Assembly (NCBI GenBank): GCA_034696485.1
Contig: JAQIWT010000264.1
Coordinates: forward strand, 1-25,468
DNA length: 25,468 bases
From: Isohypsibius dastychi
Lineage: Eukaryota > Tardigrada > Eutardigrada > Parachela > Isohypsibiidae
Direction: 5' to 3'
The notes under the pieces are model-generated. The model was not told the origin of the DNA. It saw only the letters and a list, made by a program, of their open reading frames with translations, and did not search any database. The translations under genes and the position numbers were made by a program. Positions within the stretch are counted from its first letter, which is position 1; every line of letters begins with the position of its first letter. Positions 10,181 to 20,230 of the stretch are shown piece by piece.

Positions 10181-11253
10181 CTAAACTCGTCCTTCTCGAC
10201 AATGAGGGCAACCGGCCCGTGCTGATAACTGAAGCCACTGGGCTATACAGGGGATGTGAAAGGGTTTGGAACATCTCCGGCACTGTACGCCAGGCGGCGT
10301 CTGGTCCACTGGATTCATCACTTCCATGCAGACTAGACAGTCGGCAGTCTGGATATCTGGGGCATTAGTTGGGCGAGCAGGAAACTGATGATTTGGCAAT
10401 CGGGGTGGTGGTGGTGCAACGCGTGCGGCAACCGTGTTCGGTGCGGTGGGAAATATGGGACGCAAGGCTGAAACACATGACTAATTACTTGACAAAAACT
10501 AACTTTTTAACAGCGGAAAGCGTTTTTGGTCTTATGAGAGCAACTTTAGAAATTGGTCAAAAGGTGAATACAGTCTTCACGAGATTTGGTCAAGTCATTC
10601 CAAACGACCAATCAAACGGATCGTATCAATCAGAGTCACTCAAACTGATTTTTGGAAGTGTCTCATTTGGTTGTTCTGTTTAATGCCACACAACATCAAG
10701 TTGTTATCAGAAGCGATATCGGCCCACTTTGAACTCCCTACATCACTGAGCGTAATACTCCCCCCCCCCCCTTTGGTGAGGTCATGCTGTGGCGAAGTGA
10801 ATTTAGGTGATCCCTAGTGATCATACCTCTCTCAGCATTAAGCCGACGGGCAAATTCTTCGTCTGCCGCTCTGGTACGCTCGAGACGTTCCTCTCTTGGT
10901 ACCATGAGATTTGGCGGGACAAAAATTCGCCTGGGTGGATCGGTGTGCGGTGAGCTGGACAGTTCGAAGATGGAGAAGATGCGTCCTTCATCCAGTGACT
11001 TGGACAGTGCTTCACGAAGATATTCTGCATTGAAGGCCCACACTTTCGTTCGCCCATCAGGAAGAATGATTTGTTTTCGGTTGGGATCGTGGCCAGCTAT
11101 TCTTAAACTGACCAAATTAAACTCGCGCCCGCGGTTTGCTGCTGAATCCATACGCTGCTTCAAGTCAGCTAATGTGTAATAAACATCCTCTTCCTGGGCC
11201 TCTGGGTTGGCAGCCACGGCCGATCGCCATACAATGCCTCGTGGTGGGTTCAT
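10181..11253 (-). CDS. RING-variant (C4HC3) protein, probable E3 ubiquitin ligase
   Basis: Two minus-strand exons, 11253-10827 and 10467-10181, joined across a 359-bp intron (donor GTATGA, acceptor TGTTTCAG) in matching phase 1, give 237 residues. The C-terminus holds a zinc-binding array C-x2-C-x15-C-x2-C-x4-H-x2-C-x12-C-x2-C. This C4HC3 order and the Cys-x2-Cys-x4-His-x2-Cys core match RING variants such as those of Listerin and Nse1 rather than classical C3HC4 RINGs. Upstream is a Pro-rich linker (APPPPRLPNHQFPARPTNAP) and a charged helix ending EEFARRLNAE, a pattern common next to RINGs. The first about 100 residues (from MNPPRG) are not recognised. The zinc pattern supports ubiquitin-ligase activity by family analogy; the substrate is unknown. 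ATG 11253 starts a clean frame, but a 5' exon further upstream is possible. Confidence 0.7.
10760..10771 (+). repeat. Poly-C tract (12 C)
   Basis: Uninterrupted run of 12 cytosines in the intron of the RING-variant gene. On the minus-strand transcript it reads as G12. Similar tracts occur at 13239 and 24360. Confidence 0.9.
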
Positions 11254-12489
11254 ATTCAAGTCAGAAATAGTACAAGGAACCAAGTAATACAGCAACTCTA
11301 CATCAACCAGGAAGAAATATTACATTGCCGAATGGAGAACTTTGTGATTTGCTCAGTATTTCGTAGTCCTTTGTTTGTTTTGCTTTTTCTTTCCAAGACA
11401 ACTGTTGAATTCCGTTGAAGTTTGTGATGTTTTCAAGGACATTCAGAACCAATTTCTTTGGTTTGTAGTAGGCTGATAATGAAGGACTTGCTTGGCGGTA
11501 CATGGTTTGTATTCGCCACCAATGGAGGTGACCCAATTTGAGGCCACCTCAGATGCACACCTGATCTCAATGACTGGAAATCAAGTGCCGAAAACCAGTG
11601 TCAGAGTAGGAGCCATGAATTCATTTACTGGACTCGATGCGGAACCGCACTAACCCAGCATTCACACGAGATCGTTACTCCTGTTGTAAAACACTTTTGG
11701 CTGGCTGACCAAGCAAACATCACGTATTTGAGGCAGATGATCTTACGCTCTGGTGTGTTTGAAGAAGTTTCAACCTTCGTCCGGCCGAATCAAGCAATAC
11801 CAGTTATGTACCGATTCCAACTCCCGGCGGTTCTTGTGCTCCCAATGGGTTACTATGTTCTTGAGCGCAGCCGTGTACTCTGTGGTGACACAGAGCTAGT
11901 GTAGATGGTGCACGTGAGATCAAGTCAGCGTGAATATCGGTTGGAACCACGCGAATGTTACGCTCGCTTTGAAAACATGGCTGAATCAGATGTACAGTAG
12001 TTGTGATTGTAATTGTAGTCCACAGGATGCATTACGGGGGTCCAACACGTTCTTCATGCTCACTTTCTAGCCAGAAGAACGTACGTTATGGCCGACTGGT
12101 ATTTCGAACATTCTCAAATCCACTCAAGTATCACCGTTTCCGGAGAATGGATTAGCAGGAGGTTATGCTTGAAAACGGGAATGATGAGATAAATTCGAAT
12201 AATCATCACACCGCGTTTCCCAAGCAGTTCCAAGTAATCCTCTCGACGGTACGTGGTTCGAACGCATAATGAGCGTATTCTGCTCCATTAGCAAACTTTG
12301 GACACTATTTCATATTGCTCCGTTTCATGCCGTACCAAGATTTTGAAAGCACAGATCACTTTCCATTCCGGTCCACGTAGGCTGATGCTTCAGGCTGGCT
12401 TCGAATTTCAAACCGGTAGGTCATGAGGAACTTGGTTCACATTGGACGGCTGAGTTATGAGACAACGGGCTGCATGGTTTCACTATGGG
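11254..12489. other. Gene-poor intergenic block
   Basis: More than 1.2 kb between the start of the minus-strand RING gene and the stop of the minus-strand coiled-coil gene. The only sizeable frame is on the minus strand at 11303-11536, where ATG at about 11503 opens 66 codons rich in Lys and Asn; it matches no family I recognise and cannot be joined convincingly to the RING gene. The stretch 11580-12480 shows no long frame on either strand, no tRNA and no terminal repeats that I could detect. It may hold the promoter of the RING gene and the 3' region of the coiled-coil gene. Confidence 0.5.
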
Positions 12490-14235
12490 TCACACAGATT
12501 CTTGCTTGGCGATGGCTTTGTGTTGCGCATTCATCAGAGCGGTCGTAGTGACTGCCATCGCACTAAAACCTGCGCCCTTTTTCCCAGTCTTCTTCATAAG
12601 CATGGCGCCAGGCTCGACCTTTTCGCCGTCTATCCCAGATAAGGCTATATGTGGCGGAACCGCACCAGTTTTCTTCCAGCTTTCGATGTTGATTGAAGTC
12701 TGCAGCATTTGGATCTCGACATTCATCTTTGAAATGTACACTTCGATTTCCAGCTGATGGATCTTGTCGCGAATGAACTTGGTTTGCGCCAGAAGTCCAG
12801 CACGTCGCCTTTGACAATCAACCAAAATTTCTTCAGCTTTAGGCTTCGTGTTCTTCAGTCTACACGCAGGGCACCACTTGCTGCACACTTCGCACTTCGG
12901 ACATCCCACCTGACCACCTTCCATCTTGACTACCTTCTTTTCTGGCACTGCAGTGGGAGCATTTGTCATTGGAGCGCCGATGGGTGGTAGCTTTTTTCCG
13001 ATTGTGAAGATGGAGAACTTTTTCTCTTGCAAGACTGCGGCGCTAGAAAGAAAACCAAGATGAAATATCAAACAGAATATCCGAGCGTTACAAATTCAGA
13101 ACCCACTCGCATTCTGACGTCTTACATAGGGTGGACCATAACACACAATGTTACGACTACAGTTCAATGTTATGTACATCAGGTTATTCATATCTCATAA
13201 ACGAATCACCGCAAACCTGCTCTACCTGCAGTAATCCTCCCCCCCCCCCTCAATTCCTCTCGCGAAATATACATTTTATGGGGAGGCAGCGAATCGGTGC
13301 TGGTTTCACTCATAGGTATTGAGGTTAGGTCACTCACTGGAGTCGTTCACCAATAGCCTTGAAATAAGCTTCGTTTTCAGTGATCTCTTGAATCAGCCTG
13401 TTCGCAACATCCATGGCAGATTCCAGCTGTACTTTCACTTCACTGTCGAGCTTCTGCAGAACCTGAGCCTCCTCCTCGTACAACTTAACGAGATATTTGT
13501 GCTCCTTTGCCGTAGCGAACATGTCTTGCTCATAGCCTGCCAACTTGTCTCGCATTTGAACATTGGCCTGAGCCGCTTCGGTTTTGAACTGGGTTAAGCG
13601 ATCACGCAACTGCTGAATTTCAGACTTCAACACGGGTGTATCTCTGATGAGCTCTTTGGTTTGCTCGTTGATCTCCCTGGTGATTCTCGTCTTTCGAGAC
13701 ATACCTGTGCACAGTTTTGCTTAGAACCTCAATGCAGTAGTGAACTCATGGAATCACCTTTCAAGGATGCTGCATAGGCCAGAAAACTAGCTTTCAAGAC
13801 CATGTTCTCTGCAAAGAGATCTATCAGCGCTCCTTGAACTTTTTCGAGTCGATTCTGTCCAGCGATGATATTTGCAGTCTGCTCTTTGATCTTGACTCCA
13901 ATCTCCTTTTTGATCTGCTTGGTTTCTTGATTGAGCTCAGCTTTCTTGCTTCTGAGGTTATTGATAATGTTGACAATATCCAATAAGCCAGCTTCCATCT
14001 CAGCGATCTCTCCAGTTTTCACGGCGAACTCACCATCTAGCGATGCATGCTCATCCCATAAAGCTTTGAGCTCCAGATTGCGCTCAACCCTTTTGACAAT
14101 AACCTCGTGCAACAAATCATCCAGTTTTTTGCGTGTTAACTCAAGCTGGAAAGTTGGTGCATCCTTTGATTGATCAAGTAGGGCTTGTAAGTCACTGTCA
14201 AGTCCCTTCTCGCCATCCACGGGCTTTTTGGTCAT
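12490..14235 (-). CDS. Coiled-coil protein with C-terminal Cys cluster, possibly axonemal/basal body
   Basis: Three minus-strand exons, 14235-13758, 13704-13338 and 13042-12490, in agreeing phases, give 465 residues. Residues about 25-280 are almost continuous coiled coil, rich in Lys, Glu, Leu and Gln without Pro interruptions (for example KSEIQQLRDRLTQFKTEAAQ). The heptad-rich region resembles DUF4515-type proteins (BBOF1, CCDC166), which are linked to basal bodies and axonemes, but this is weak family resemblance only. Then comes a Pro-rich linker and C329-x2-C332-x2-C335-x3-C339-x2-C342, a compact possible zinc-binding knot. A second helical region follows, and the Lys-rich C-terminus includes KKTGKKGAG. 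ATG 14235 is chosen as the first Met in the open frame. A flagellar role would fit the DNAJB13-like gene in the same window; this is inference. Confidence 0.75.
13239..13249 (+). repeat. Poly-C tract (11 C)
   Basis: Run of 11 cytosines within the 295-bp second intron of the coiled-coil gene, G11 in its transcript. Confidence 0.9.
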
Positions 14236-14452
14236 TGTTCGACAACGGCCGCATGTACGGTGACGCAATGAATCAGTTTGTTTACATTTTTTGAGCTGGA
14301 AGTTTCATTGTAACATATCCATTTTTTTAAATATTAGCCTGTTGCTATGGAATATCGGCGCACCAAGCCAGAAAAACTTGTCGAACCAGGAAATATTCCC
14401 AACCAGGATAACTTTTGCTTCACAGAATGACTTGATACTAGAATCAATTTGT

Positions 14453-14683
14453 TCACCGTAGCCAAATCAGACTTTGATTAGGTTCAAAAGATGAAAATTT
14501 ATGCACTTTGTCCTTTCCATCACGGTACAGAGCTTCCAGAAACGACCCGAGTTTCTCAGTGGCGGGGTCAACGGACAAGAGTTTCGAAGGGCACCCTGTG
14601 ACGATATACCACACAGGCATGTCGTGCCTAGGATTTTGCTCCATAAATTCTTCACAATGCTGCAGAAACTTCACGGTCTGCAA
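14453..14683 (-). CDS. Possible small gene or terminal exon, unknown
   Basis: Minus-strand open frame of about 76 codons ending in TGA at 14453. The translation looks protein-like (CEEFMEQNPRHDMPVWYIVT, then LSVDPATEKLGSFLEALYRD) with balanced composition, but no family is recognised. The upstream end has no ATG before a stop, so it would have to be a terminal exon, or start at the internal Met of EEFMEQ. An ATG at 14754 on the same strand could supply a first exon: a 68-bp intron 14695-14628 joins it in phase, though its donor GTCTAA is weak. Confidence 0.3.
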   Translation of the reverse strand: MQTVKFLQHCEEFMEQNPRHDMPVWYIVTGCPSKLLSVDPATEKLGSFLEALYRDGKDKVHKFSSFEPNQSLIWLR

Positions 14684-15208
14684 CTGTACTTAGACCTGTG
14701 AACAGGTGCACTTTCACTGCAGTGACGACAGCTGTTGATTTTCAAGTTCGCCATGAACGAGGAACTCTCGAGTTCGGTGCATGCAGGTGCAGCCCGATGA
14801 GCATCATTTGCGAAATGCTGCTGGTTCAAGTTCAAGTACAAGTGAAAAAGTGAGCAAACAGTTTCATTCGACTCCCGCCAGCCTGTACTTTCGCATCTGC
14901 CCCCGCTCTCGAACGAATTAACCGCCTGTTATTGCCGGTAGCCCTCTTAATATTTTGGTTTCTTTTCCACACTATATAGTTTTCCATTCATTTCATGTCA
15001 GCAAGTCCAAGTCTCGTCTTCTTAGACACGGATCCAGACAGACTAGAGGTCACGTCACGTACGTCACTGCATCGTCAGTTCACTATGAACCGCAAAGAAG
15101 GCTTTCCACGAAGAAATCAATCAATTATTCCGCACTGCGCTGTTCAATCAAATCACAACAACAAACCGAGAATGAATGAATTTAATCGCGACGATTGCTG
15201 TACCACAG

Positions 15209-15353
15209 TTTTTCTGTTACGAATGAAAACTGGATGCTTTATACGTTCCCAGGCCATTGCGAGCGTATTATATTGACTAAAGAGAGTCTGGCAGCTAACA
15301 GGATCGATATTGTGTACACTCCAAAGCGCAAAGGACCTGAGGCTGCTGATTGA
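15209..15353 (+). CDS. Possible terminal coding exon upstream of Orai, unknown
   Basis: After an acceptor CCACAG at 15208 a frame runs to TGA at 15351-15353 and reads SVTNENWMLYTFPGHCERII, ending KRKGPEAAD. Composition and the Trp/Tyr/Phe/Pro pattern look like real protein, perhaps a beta-sandwich end, but no family is recognised. ATG 15234 would be the first internal Met. A strong donor, GAG|GTGAGC, follows the stop by a single base (15355), and a good acceptor lies at 15608 just before the Orai start. The exon could therefore instead be an Orai 5' leader exon. Upstream partner exons were not established. Confidence 0.3.
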
Positions 15354-15646
15354 GGTGAGCAAAAAATAGAATGTGTTAAATTAGATGTGTCCCTTTCCCA
15401 GCATGAACTGCAGTGTCCTCGTGTGAACCTCTGAAAATTCATCCTTTCTTTCGCGGTCATTCTCATTCGAGTCAGACCAGTCATTCGTCCAACGACCTGC
15501 CATGCTGCGAAGTGGCACTTTTGACCGAAGTACATTTGTTATAATTGTTTCCTTGCTCTGGGTAGCTGAAAATGTCTCATCTCCGCACCTCATCGTTTTG
15601 TCTTTCAGAAGAGTTCTTTCATTTTCCTTCGTCGGGAATTTTTGAG

Positions 15647-17020
15647 ATGGATATGGATGCGACTGCTGTGCAATGGAAACATCTTCAGCTGAGTCGAGCC
15701 AAATTGAAGGCCAGCAGCAGGACTTCTGCACTTCTCAGCGGATTCGCCATGGTTCGTTTTATTTTCTGTGGCAGTTCGTAAAATAATCTGTAGAATGATA
15801 AACAGTGAAACGAAGTAGGTGCCGTCATTCTCGATCAAAATACGAGCTGTAAGATTATAACGACTGAAGAACGGCTTTCCTCCTCGTTTTGGTACATTTC
15901 AAACATTTTGCAGTCGGTTTTGTAATTTAAGAAAAATTCGATGTTTTTGGCTACCAGTATGGTAGTATTATTTCTGTTCTTGCAATTTTTGAATGAGTAG
16001 AATAGCAGAAGCCTTTCGCTAGTAGATTAGAGCATTTGCGGTAATATAACCGGAAGTGTTTCGTCGAATTGTTGTGGACCTGTTTTTTCGCAAGTAATAT
16101 TCGGAAAGCAAATTGATTGTTTACTGTATTATATTATGTTGCCGTGTCGTTCACAAAGATCGATTGTGTTTGCACCGAAAACCTCTAACATCCTATTGAA
16201 TATAGAACGATAATTTGTATCGCTTTCCGGAAGTACGTCATTCTTTGCAATTATAACCGAAGTGATGAGATTAATGATAAAATGAATTGGATATTTGATT
16301 CAAATTACCCTGTTTATAAAACTGATGTGGTTTTGTTGTTGTTTTTCCAGTTGGTGAAAGCGGAAGAGAATGCAAAATTTTTCTTGAGTTTCTCAAATGT
16401 CAGTTTTGAATTGTCCTATATTATTAGATGAGTTCTAGACTATGATTAAAATTCCCATTCTATTCTTTTAAATAAACTCATTTTTGGTTGTTTGACCTTA
16501 TTTTTAATGTTTTGTTCTTCTCTTTCAGGTTGCGATGGTGGAAGTCCAGCTAGATAAAGAATCCACAAAAGACAACCAAGGACTCGTCATTGCATTCTGC
16601 GTCTGCACAACTCTTCTCGTCGCTGTTCACATGCTTTCCCTAATGATCAGCACCTGCATTCTCCCGAATCTCGAAGCGGCCTCTTCAACAAAAGACGCCG
16701 TCTGGGATTCCCCTCATATCCGGATGAAATACTATATTGAAGCTTCCTGGATTTGTAGCACCCTTCTGGGATTGTTGTTGTTTCTACTGGATATTGGACT
16801 GCTGTGTTGGGTCAAGTTCTATCCAATCAGCCCGATGGCGGCATACGCTTCCACCGCCATTGTTGCGCCGTTATTGGTTCTCTTCCTGGCGTTTGCGCTA
16901 CACTTTTACCGATCTTTGGCTGCACATTCCAGTGAGAGATTTAAAAGCAGGCTGAAGATGCTGGATGCGGAAATGGGCAAGCTGACGCATTTGACACATG
17001 GCGAAACGGAAACTGTTTGA
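15647..17020 (+). CDS. Orai: Orai calcium release-activated calcium channel subunit
   Basis: Two exons, 15647-15751 and 16529-17020, joined in phase 0 across a 777-bp intron, give 198 residues. Orai forms the hexameric plasma-membrane pore for store-operated calcium entry, opened by the ER calcium sensor STIM. The basic N-terminal stretch [20 protein letters not shown] and the pore helix motif AMVEVQLD are nearly identical to animal Orai. By alignment Glu40 is the selectivity filter (human E106), Val36 and Phe33 the hydrophobic gate, and Arg25 the basic pore residue (human R91). Four membrane segments follow, including LLIAF-type TM2, LLCWVKF in TM3 and HFYRSL in TM4, then a short helical STIM-binding tail. 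The TM3-TM4 loop is very short. The residue matching human E190 is Asp. An in-frame ATG at 15572 would add 25 residues, but an acceptor-like site at 15608 favours 15647. Confidence 0.93.
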
Positions 17021-18514
17021 ATATGATTTCGTGGCATCAACTTCCGGTGCTCCCAAGAGTTCACGTTTTATTTGTTGTTATTGTTCTTTTGCTTTCTTCC
17101 TACCCAATGACCAAATTGTCTTCGTGTTTGGTGCCTTGGTTTAATTAACCGGAGTTTTTTTTCGATCTGATCCGATTGCTGACCGGAAGTGATAGCAGAT
17201 AGATCCGACATCGTACCCCTTGAACTGGCAACTGGGACATCCACGTGACAAAGTGTAACTAAAATCAATCTGATTTGTGATAATTTTAATAGGCTAATGT
17301 GGAAGAAATGACGGATGGTTCAAATGGGACGCTATCCCGTCAAACGCCGGAAACTGCTAATTCAGTAAATTTTCTACCAGTCAATAACTGGTACGTTTCG
17401 ACTTGTTTTGAACATGGCTATGTTAAATATTTTTTCGGTTTTTCCGCCGAAATGTGATGCATACGTAAATCATTCGTGACGGGGTAGAATTTTTATAGAT
17501 TTCCTGGAAGCAGTTGATTCCGTGAAAATGTTCAGACGCTCTGATAACTCGGGCGGAGCCTTGAAAATATAAGGGGGTGCCAGTTCTGAACAATTGGGCT
17601 TCTTCAGCCACGGTGTGCGTGGGTTTGGGTGGGGGTGTTCGTTGGTTTTGGTGCACCACTCCTCTTGTTGTAAGTCCGCGTCGCACAAGACAAGACGGAA
17701 ATTGAATTTCAATTGGCAAGCTCCACCCCCTGGGTGGAAATCCGGCTGGTGGGGGTCAGGGAGAGGCCGCCAGTGTAAAAGAACAGAACGTATAACTTTC
17801 ATTACAATGATTTGAAATGGTTCACGTTGTGGAAAAATCACTAAAATATACACAAATATCTTCATGAATACATTCATTCTCAGAAGTTTGATTGCTCTTT
17901 GGATAAATGAGAATTTCTTCTTTCATTCACTGAAAACTACCAGTCCAAACGCGTGGCCGACGGAGTTACACAAGGAATTTTAGGAACATACCACCTACAC
18001 CATTACGTCGCTGCCCCCCACCCCCGACATAATTTTGACTGTTCCAGCACTGGTCTGCATGCTCGCTCTCTAGGTCGTCAAAAGACTGCCTTAATTACTG
18101 TCAGACTCAAGAATAATACAGAGCAATAGAAATGCTGCGTCGAATCTCCCATATCCACACACGCTATAGCAAGCAAGAGCATGAACATGGAGAGCGGTCT
18201 GGCTCAAGCCAGTCAGCATGTAATGCCAAACAGAGAGACAGGCCTACTCGAACAGGCCCAAAATTTATCTACGAGCTTCGTCACGTGATCAACATTCGTG
18301 TACTATACCTTATATATATACCAGCCTTCGGCTGGCACATACATCAGGTTTAGGACCGTCGGTACCAAAACCAGCCGGAATTTCATCAGCTTTCTTTCAC
18401 AGTGAAGTTAAAATTCTAAATAAATAGCGAATTTTGCGCAGAAGCGTTGTATGATTTTTATTTTGTTTTGGATATTCTTTGACGAACGGAGGATCTGCTG
18501 TAGCCCGAATCATC
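17021..18514. other. Intergenic region between Orai and the HIG1-domain gene
   Basis: About 1.5 kb with no convincing gene. It contains two copies of the octamer CCGGAAGT/ACTTCCGG (17040 and 17183), G/T-rich and C-rich low-complexity stretches around 17610-17640 and 18012-18026, a TA run at 18311-18320 followed by a perfect small hairpin, and an AATAAA at 18419. It should include the 3' end of Orai and the promoter of the HIG1 gene. Confidence 0.5.
18321..18335. repeat. Perfect hairpin CCAGCC-TTC-GGCTGG
   Basis: Six-base-pair GC-rich inverted repeat around TTC. As RNA the turn reads CUUCGG, close to a stable tetraloop. It directly follows a TATATATATA run. Function unknown. Confidence 0.6.
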
Positions 18515-19275
18515 ATGTCGAATTCGACACCAAAAGAGGATCTGGGGAGGAATGTTGCGGAATACGACGAGTTTGCTAATCCATCAGATTTCCGGTTACT
18601 CCCGCCTTCCCCACCGTTTTCGGAGAGGCTATTGAGTCAACTTAAAACAATGCCCGTTTTTCCGATCGGCATGGCAGGTTTCTTGTCGATTGCGGGCTAC
18701 GGTAAGAAAGAACGTTGCTGGTATTATTTTGAAATGGCGAGATTCATTTTTTTTGTTCATGTTTACGGGAATACGGAAATACGGAAATAAAATTTATGGT
18801 TTTAATAAAAGTGCGTTCCATAAAAATTAAAACTGCGTTTCCTTCCCTTGGAATTAAGAAGGAAGGACAATTCCGATTTTCTGGTACAATTGCCTCCGTC
18901 AATTTCTTGTCGGTTCGTTTTTATTCTCTTCGAAATTTCCGAGGCTCGAATATCAAAGGGACATCCCAACAGAGTGATACTTATTTAATTGTACTGTTAA
19001 AATCAACATCATTTGAGATTGAGCATTTGGGGACGAGTGTTTTCGATTGAATCTTTTAAGTACTTCTTCGATGTGAAGCATGATGTCTCTCTTTCTTTTC
19101 AGGTGTCTACAAATATCAGTCGCTTCCCATGAACGATTCCATCTCAAAGACAGTTTATTTCACAAGATTACGTCTTATTGCCCAAGGATTCGCCGTGACA
19201 TGTATCGCAGCTGGAGCGGCGCACGCGTGGTACAAGAATGCTTTTCCGGGGAAACCGACGGAAAACCGCAATTAG
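18515..19275 (+). CDS. HIG1 (hypoxia-induced gene 1) domain protein, mitochondrial
   Basis: Two exons, 18515-18701 and 19103-19275, with a GTAAGA donor and TTCTTTTCAG acceptor in matching phase 1, give 119 residues. The HIG1 domain covers about residues 45-110: PVFPIGMAGFLSIAGYGVYK forms the first hydrophobic segment, and RLRLIAQGFAV matches the conserved arginine/AQG core before the second. Family members (HIGD1/HIGD2, yeast Rcf1) are small inner-membrane proteins that help assemble and stabilise cytochrome c oxidase and respiratory supercomplexes. Length fits the family. The N-terminal about 40 residues are acidic and Pro-rich, as in HIGD1/2. Choice between HIGD1 and HIGD2 type is not possible from what I see. 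ATG 18515 is the first Met of the frame. Confidence 0.88.
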
Positions 19276-20230
19276 TTTCCGTTATGATTTAATGTTCCGT
19301 GGGCGAGTGCGAGATTCGTTACACGCGATTTACGACATACATTTTACTACACTTTTCGGAAAATAAGTTCTGGAGAATGTAACAATTTTTTTGATGTGTG
19401 CGAAGATTTAAGCGACATGCACATGCACATTGAAATTAATAAACAGCGAGAGGCGTAAATGTAACGAATTCCGCCAATCAGCGATCTGAACATTTTTCGC
19501 TGGTTTACGTTCAGGAACATTTGTGCAGTATGTGTAAGAAAATGTATGTAATTTATCGGATGTAACGCATCTCGCACAGCCCTTAATAAAACACTTTTCT
19601 GATAGCGTTGTGATTTAATGCAATGTCACAACAGATAGAGGATCTAAATTATATATCTTGTGATCACTTTCTTTATCACCGGAAGTCGGCATTCTCATTT
19701 TATCTTGTTTTTCGTTTTCAGTTGCGGTTTCCCTGTTATTGGGACTTTTCAAATGAAGTTTCTGGTTCACTCCGTTTTCTTCTAGGAAGTATCAGAAAGC
19801 TTCGAGATGTTCAATTATGGAAAACAAAGTCACAATTACTGCGAAAGTTTTCAATCGCTACCGTGTAGCCCTTACTGCTTACTTGGTATTCGCTGGGTAG
19901 CAAGGTAGCGCTAGCTACCCTTTTGAGTAACACTACCATACGAATTTCGGATCGGAATTGAATTTAAATGCTTCTCCTCTCGTTCATCGAAAAATGGATT
20001 GCCTTGGGCCTGCCGATGAAAACTGGTTTGAGAAATAATGCTCGGTTGATCAAGTTGTGAGAGGCAGATGGTATTGCTACTGCAGTGAGGAATGAAATGC
20101 TGAATGAAATCCAAGAACGAATGCTGAACGGATTTGTTGTCGTTTGCCAGCTGCAAAGTGGAGAACAACGAGATTTATATCGGAACTTGCAAGCGTCATC
20201 ATTCGGATCGAATCAACCTAGGTGTGAAAC
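19276..20230. other. Intergenic region between HIG1-domain gene and POMT2
   Basis: No convincing gene. AATAAA signals at 19438-19443 and 19585-19590 fit the 3' end of the HIG1 gene. One CCGGAAGT octamer is at 19679. A small inverted repeat GGGTAGC/GCTACCC lies at 19895-19920. The last several hundred bases should hold the POMT2 promoter and leader. Confidence 0.5.
19438..19443 (+). promoter_or_regulatory. Polyadenylation signal AATAAA
   Basis: Canonical signal 163 nt after the HIG1-gene stop. A second copy at 19585-19590 could be an alternative site. Confidence 0.5.

Larger units (their letters stand above)
14236..15570. other. Unresolved region between coiled-coil gene and Orai
   Basis: This 1.3 kb holds several short frames on both strands but no gene model I can complete. 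On the plus strand, ATG 14347 opens 27 codons starting MEYRRTKPEKL and ATG 14753 opens a short frame starting MNEELSSSV. Either could be a first exon of a plus-strand gene that includes the exon ending at 15353. On the minus strand a coding-like frame ends at 14453. The promoters of the coiled-coil gene (minus) and of Orai (plus) should also be here. A short direct repeat of CAAGT units sits near 14827-14842. Confidence 0.4.

Noticed and set aside
10369-10683. Plus-strand frame of about 100 codons
   Set aside because: It overlaps the RING exon and its intron on the other strand and shows no recognisable protein pattern.
12240-12262. tRNA B-box-like GGTTCGAAC
   Set aside because: No A box at the right distance and no cloverleaf could be drawn around it.
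15572-15646. Earlier Orai start at ATG 15572
   Set aside because: In frame, but a pyrimidine-rich acceptor at 15608 suggests this stretch is intronic, and the conserved N-terminus begins after 15647. Not fully excluded.
17423-17877. Minus-strand frames of 98 and 135 codons between Orai and the HIG1 gene
   Set aside because: They are overlapping frames in Pro/His-rich low-complexity sequence without splice support or family resemblance.
18305-18335. TA run plus hairpin as a transposon end or terminator
   Set aside because: No second copy, target duplication or adjacent transposase frame; kept only as a hairpin.
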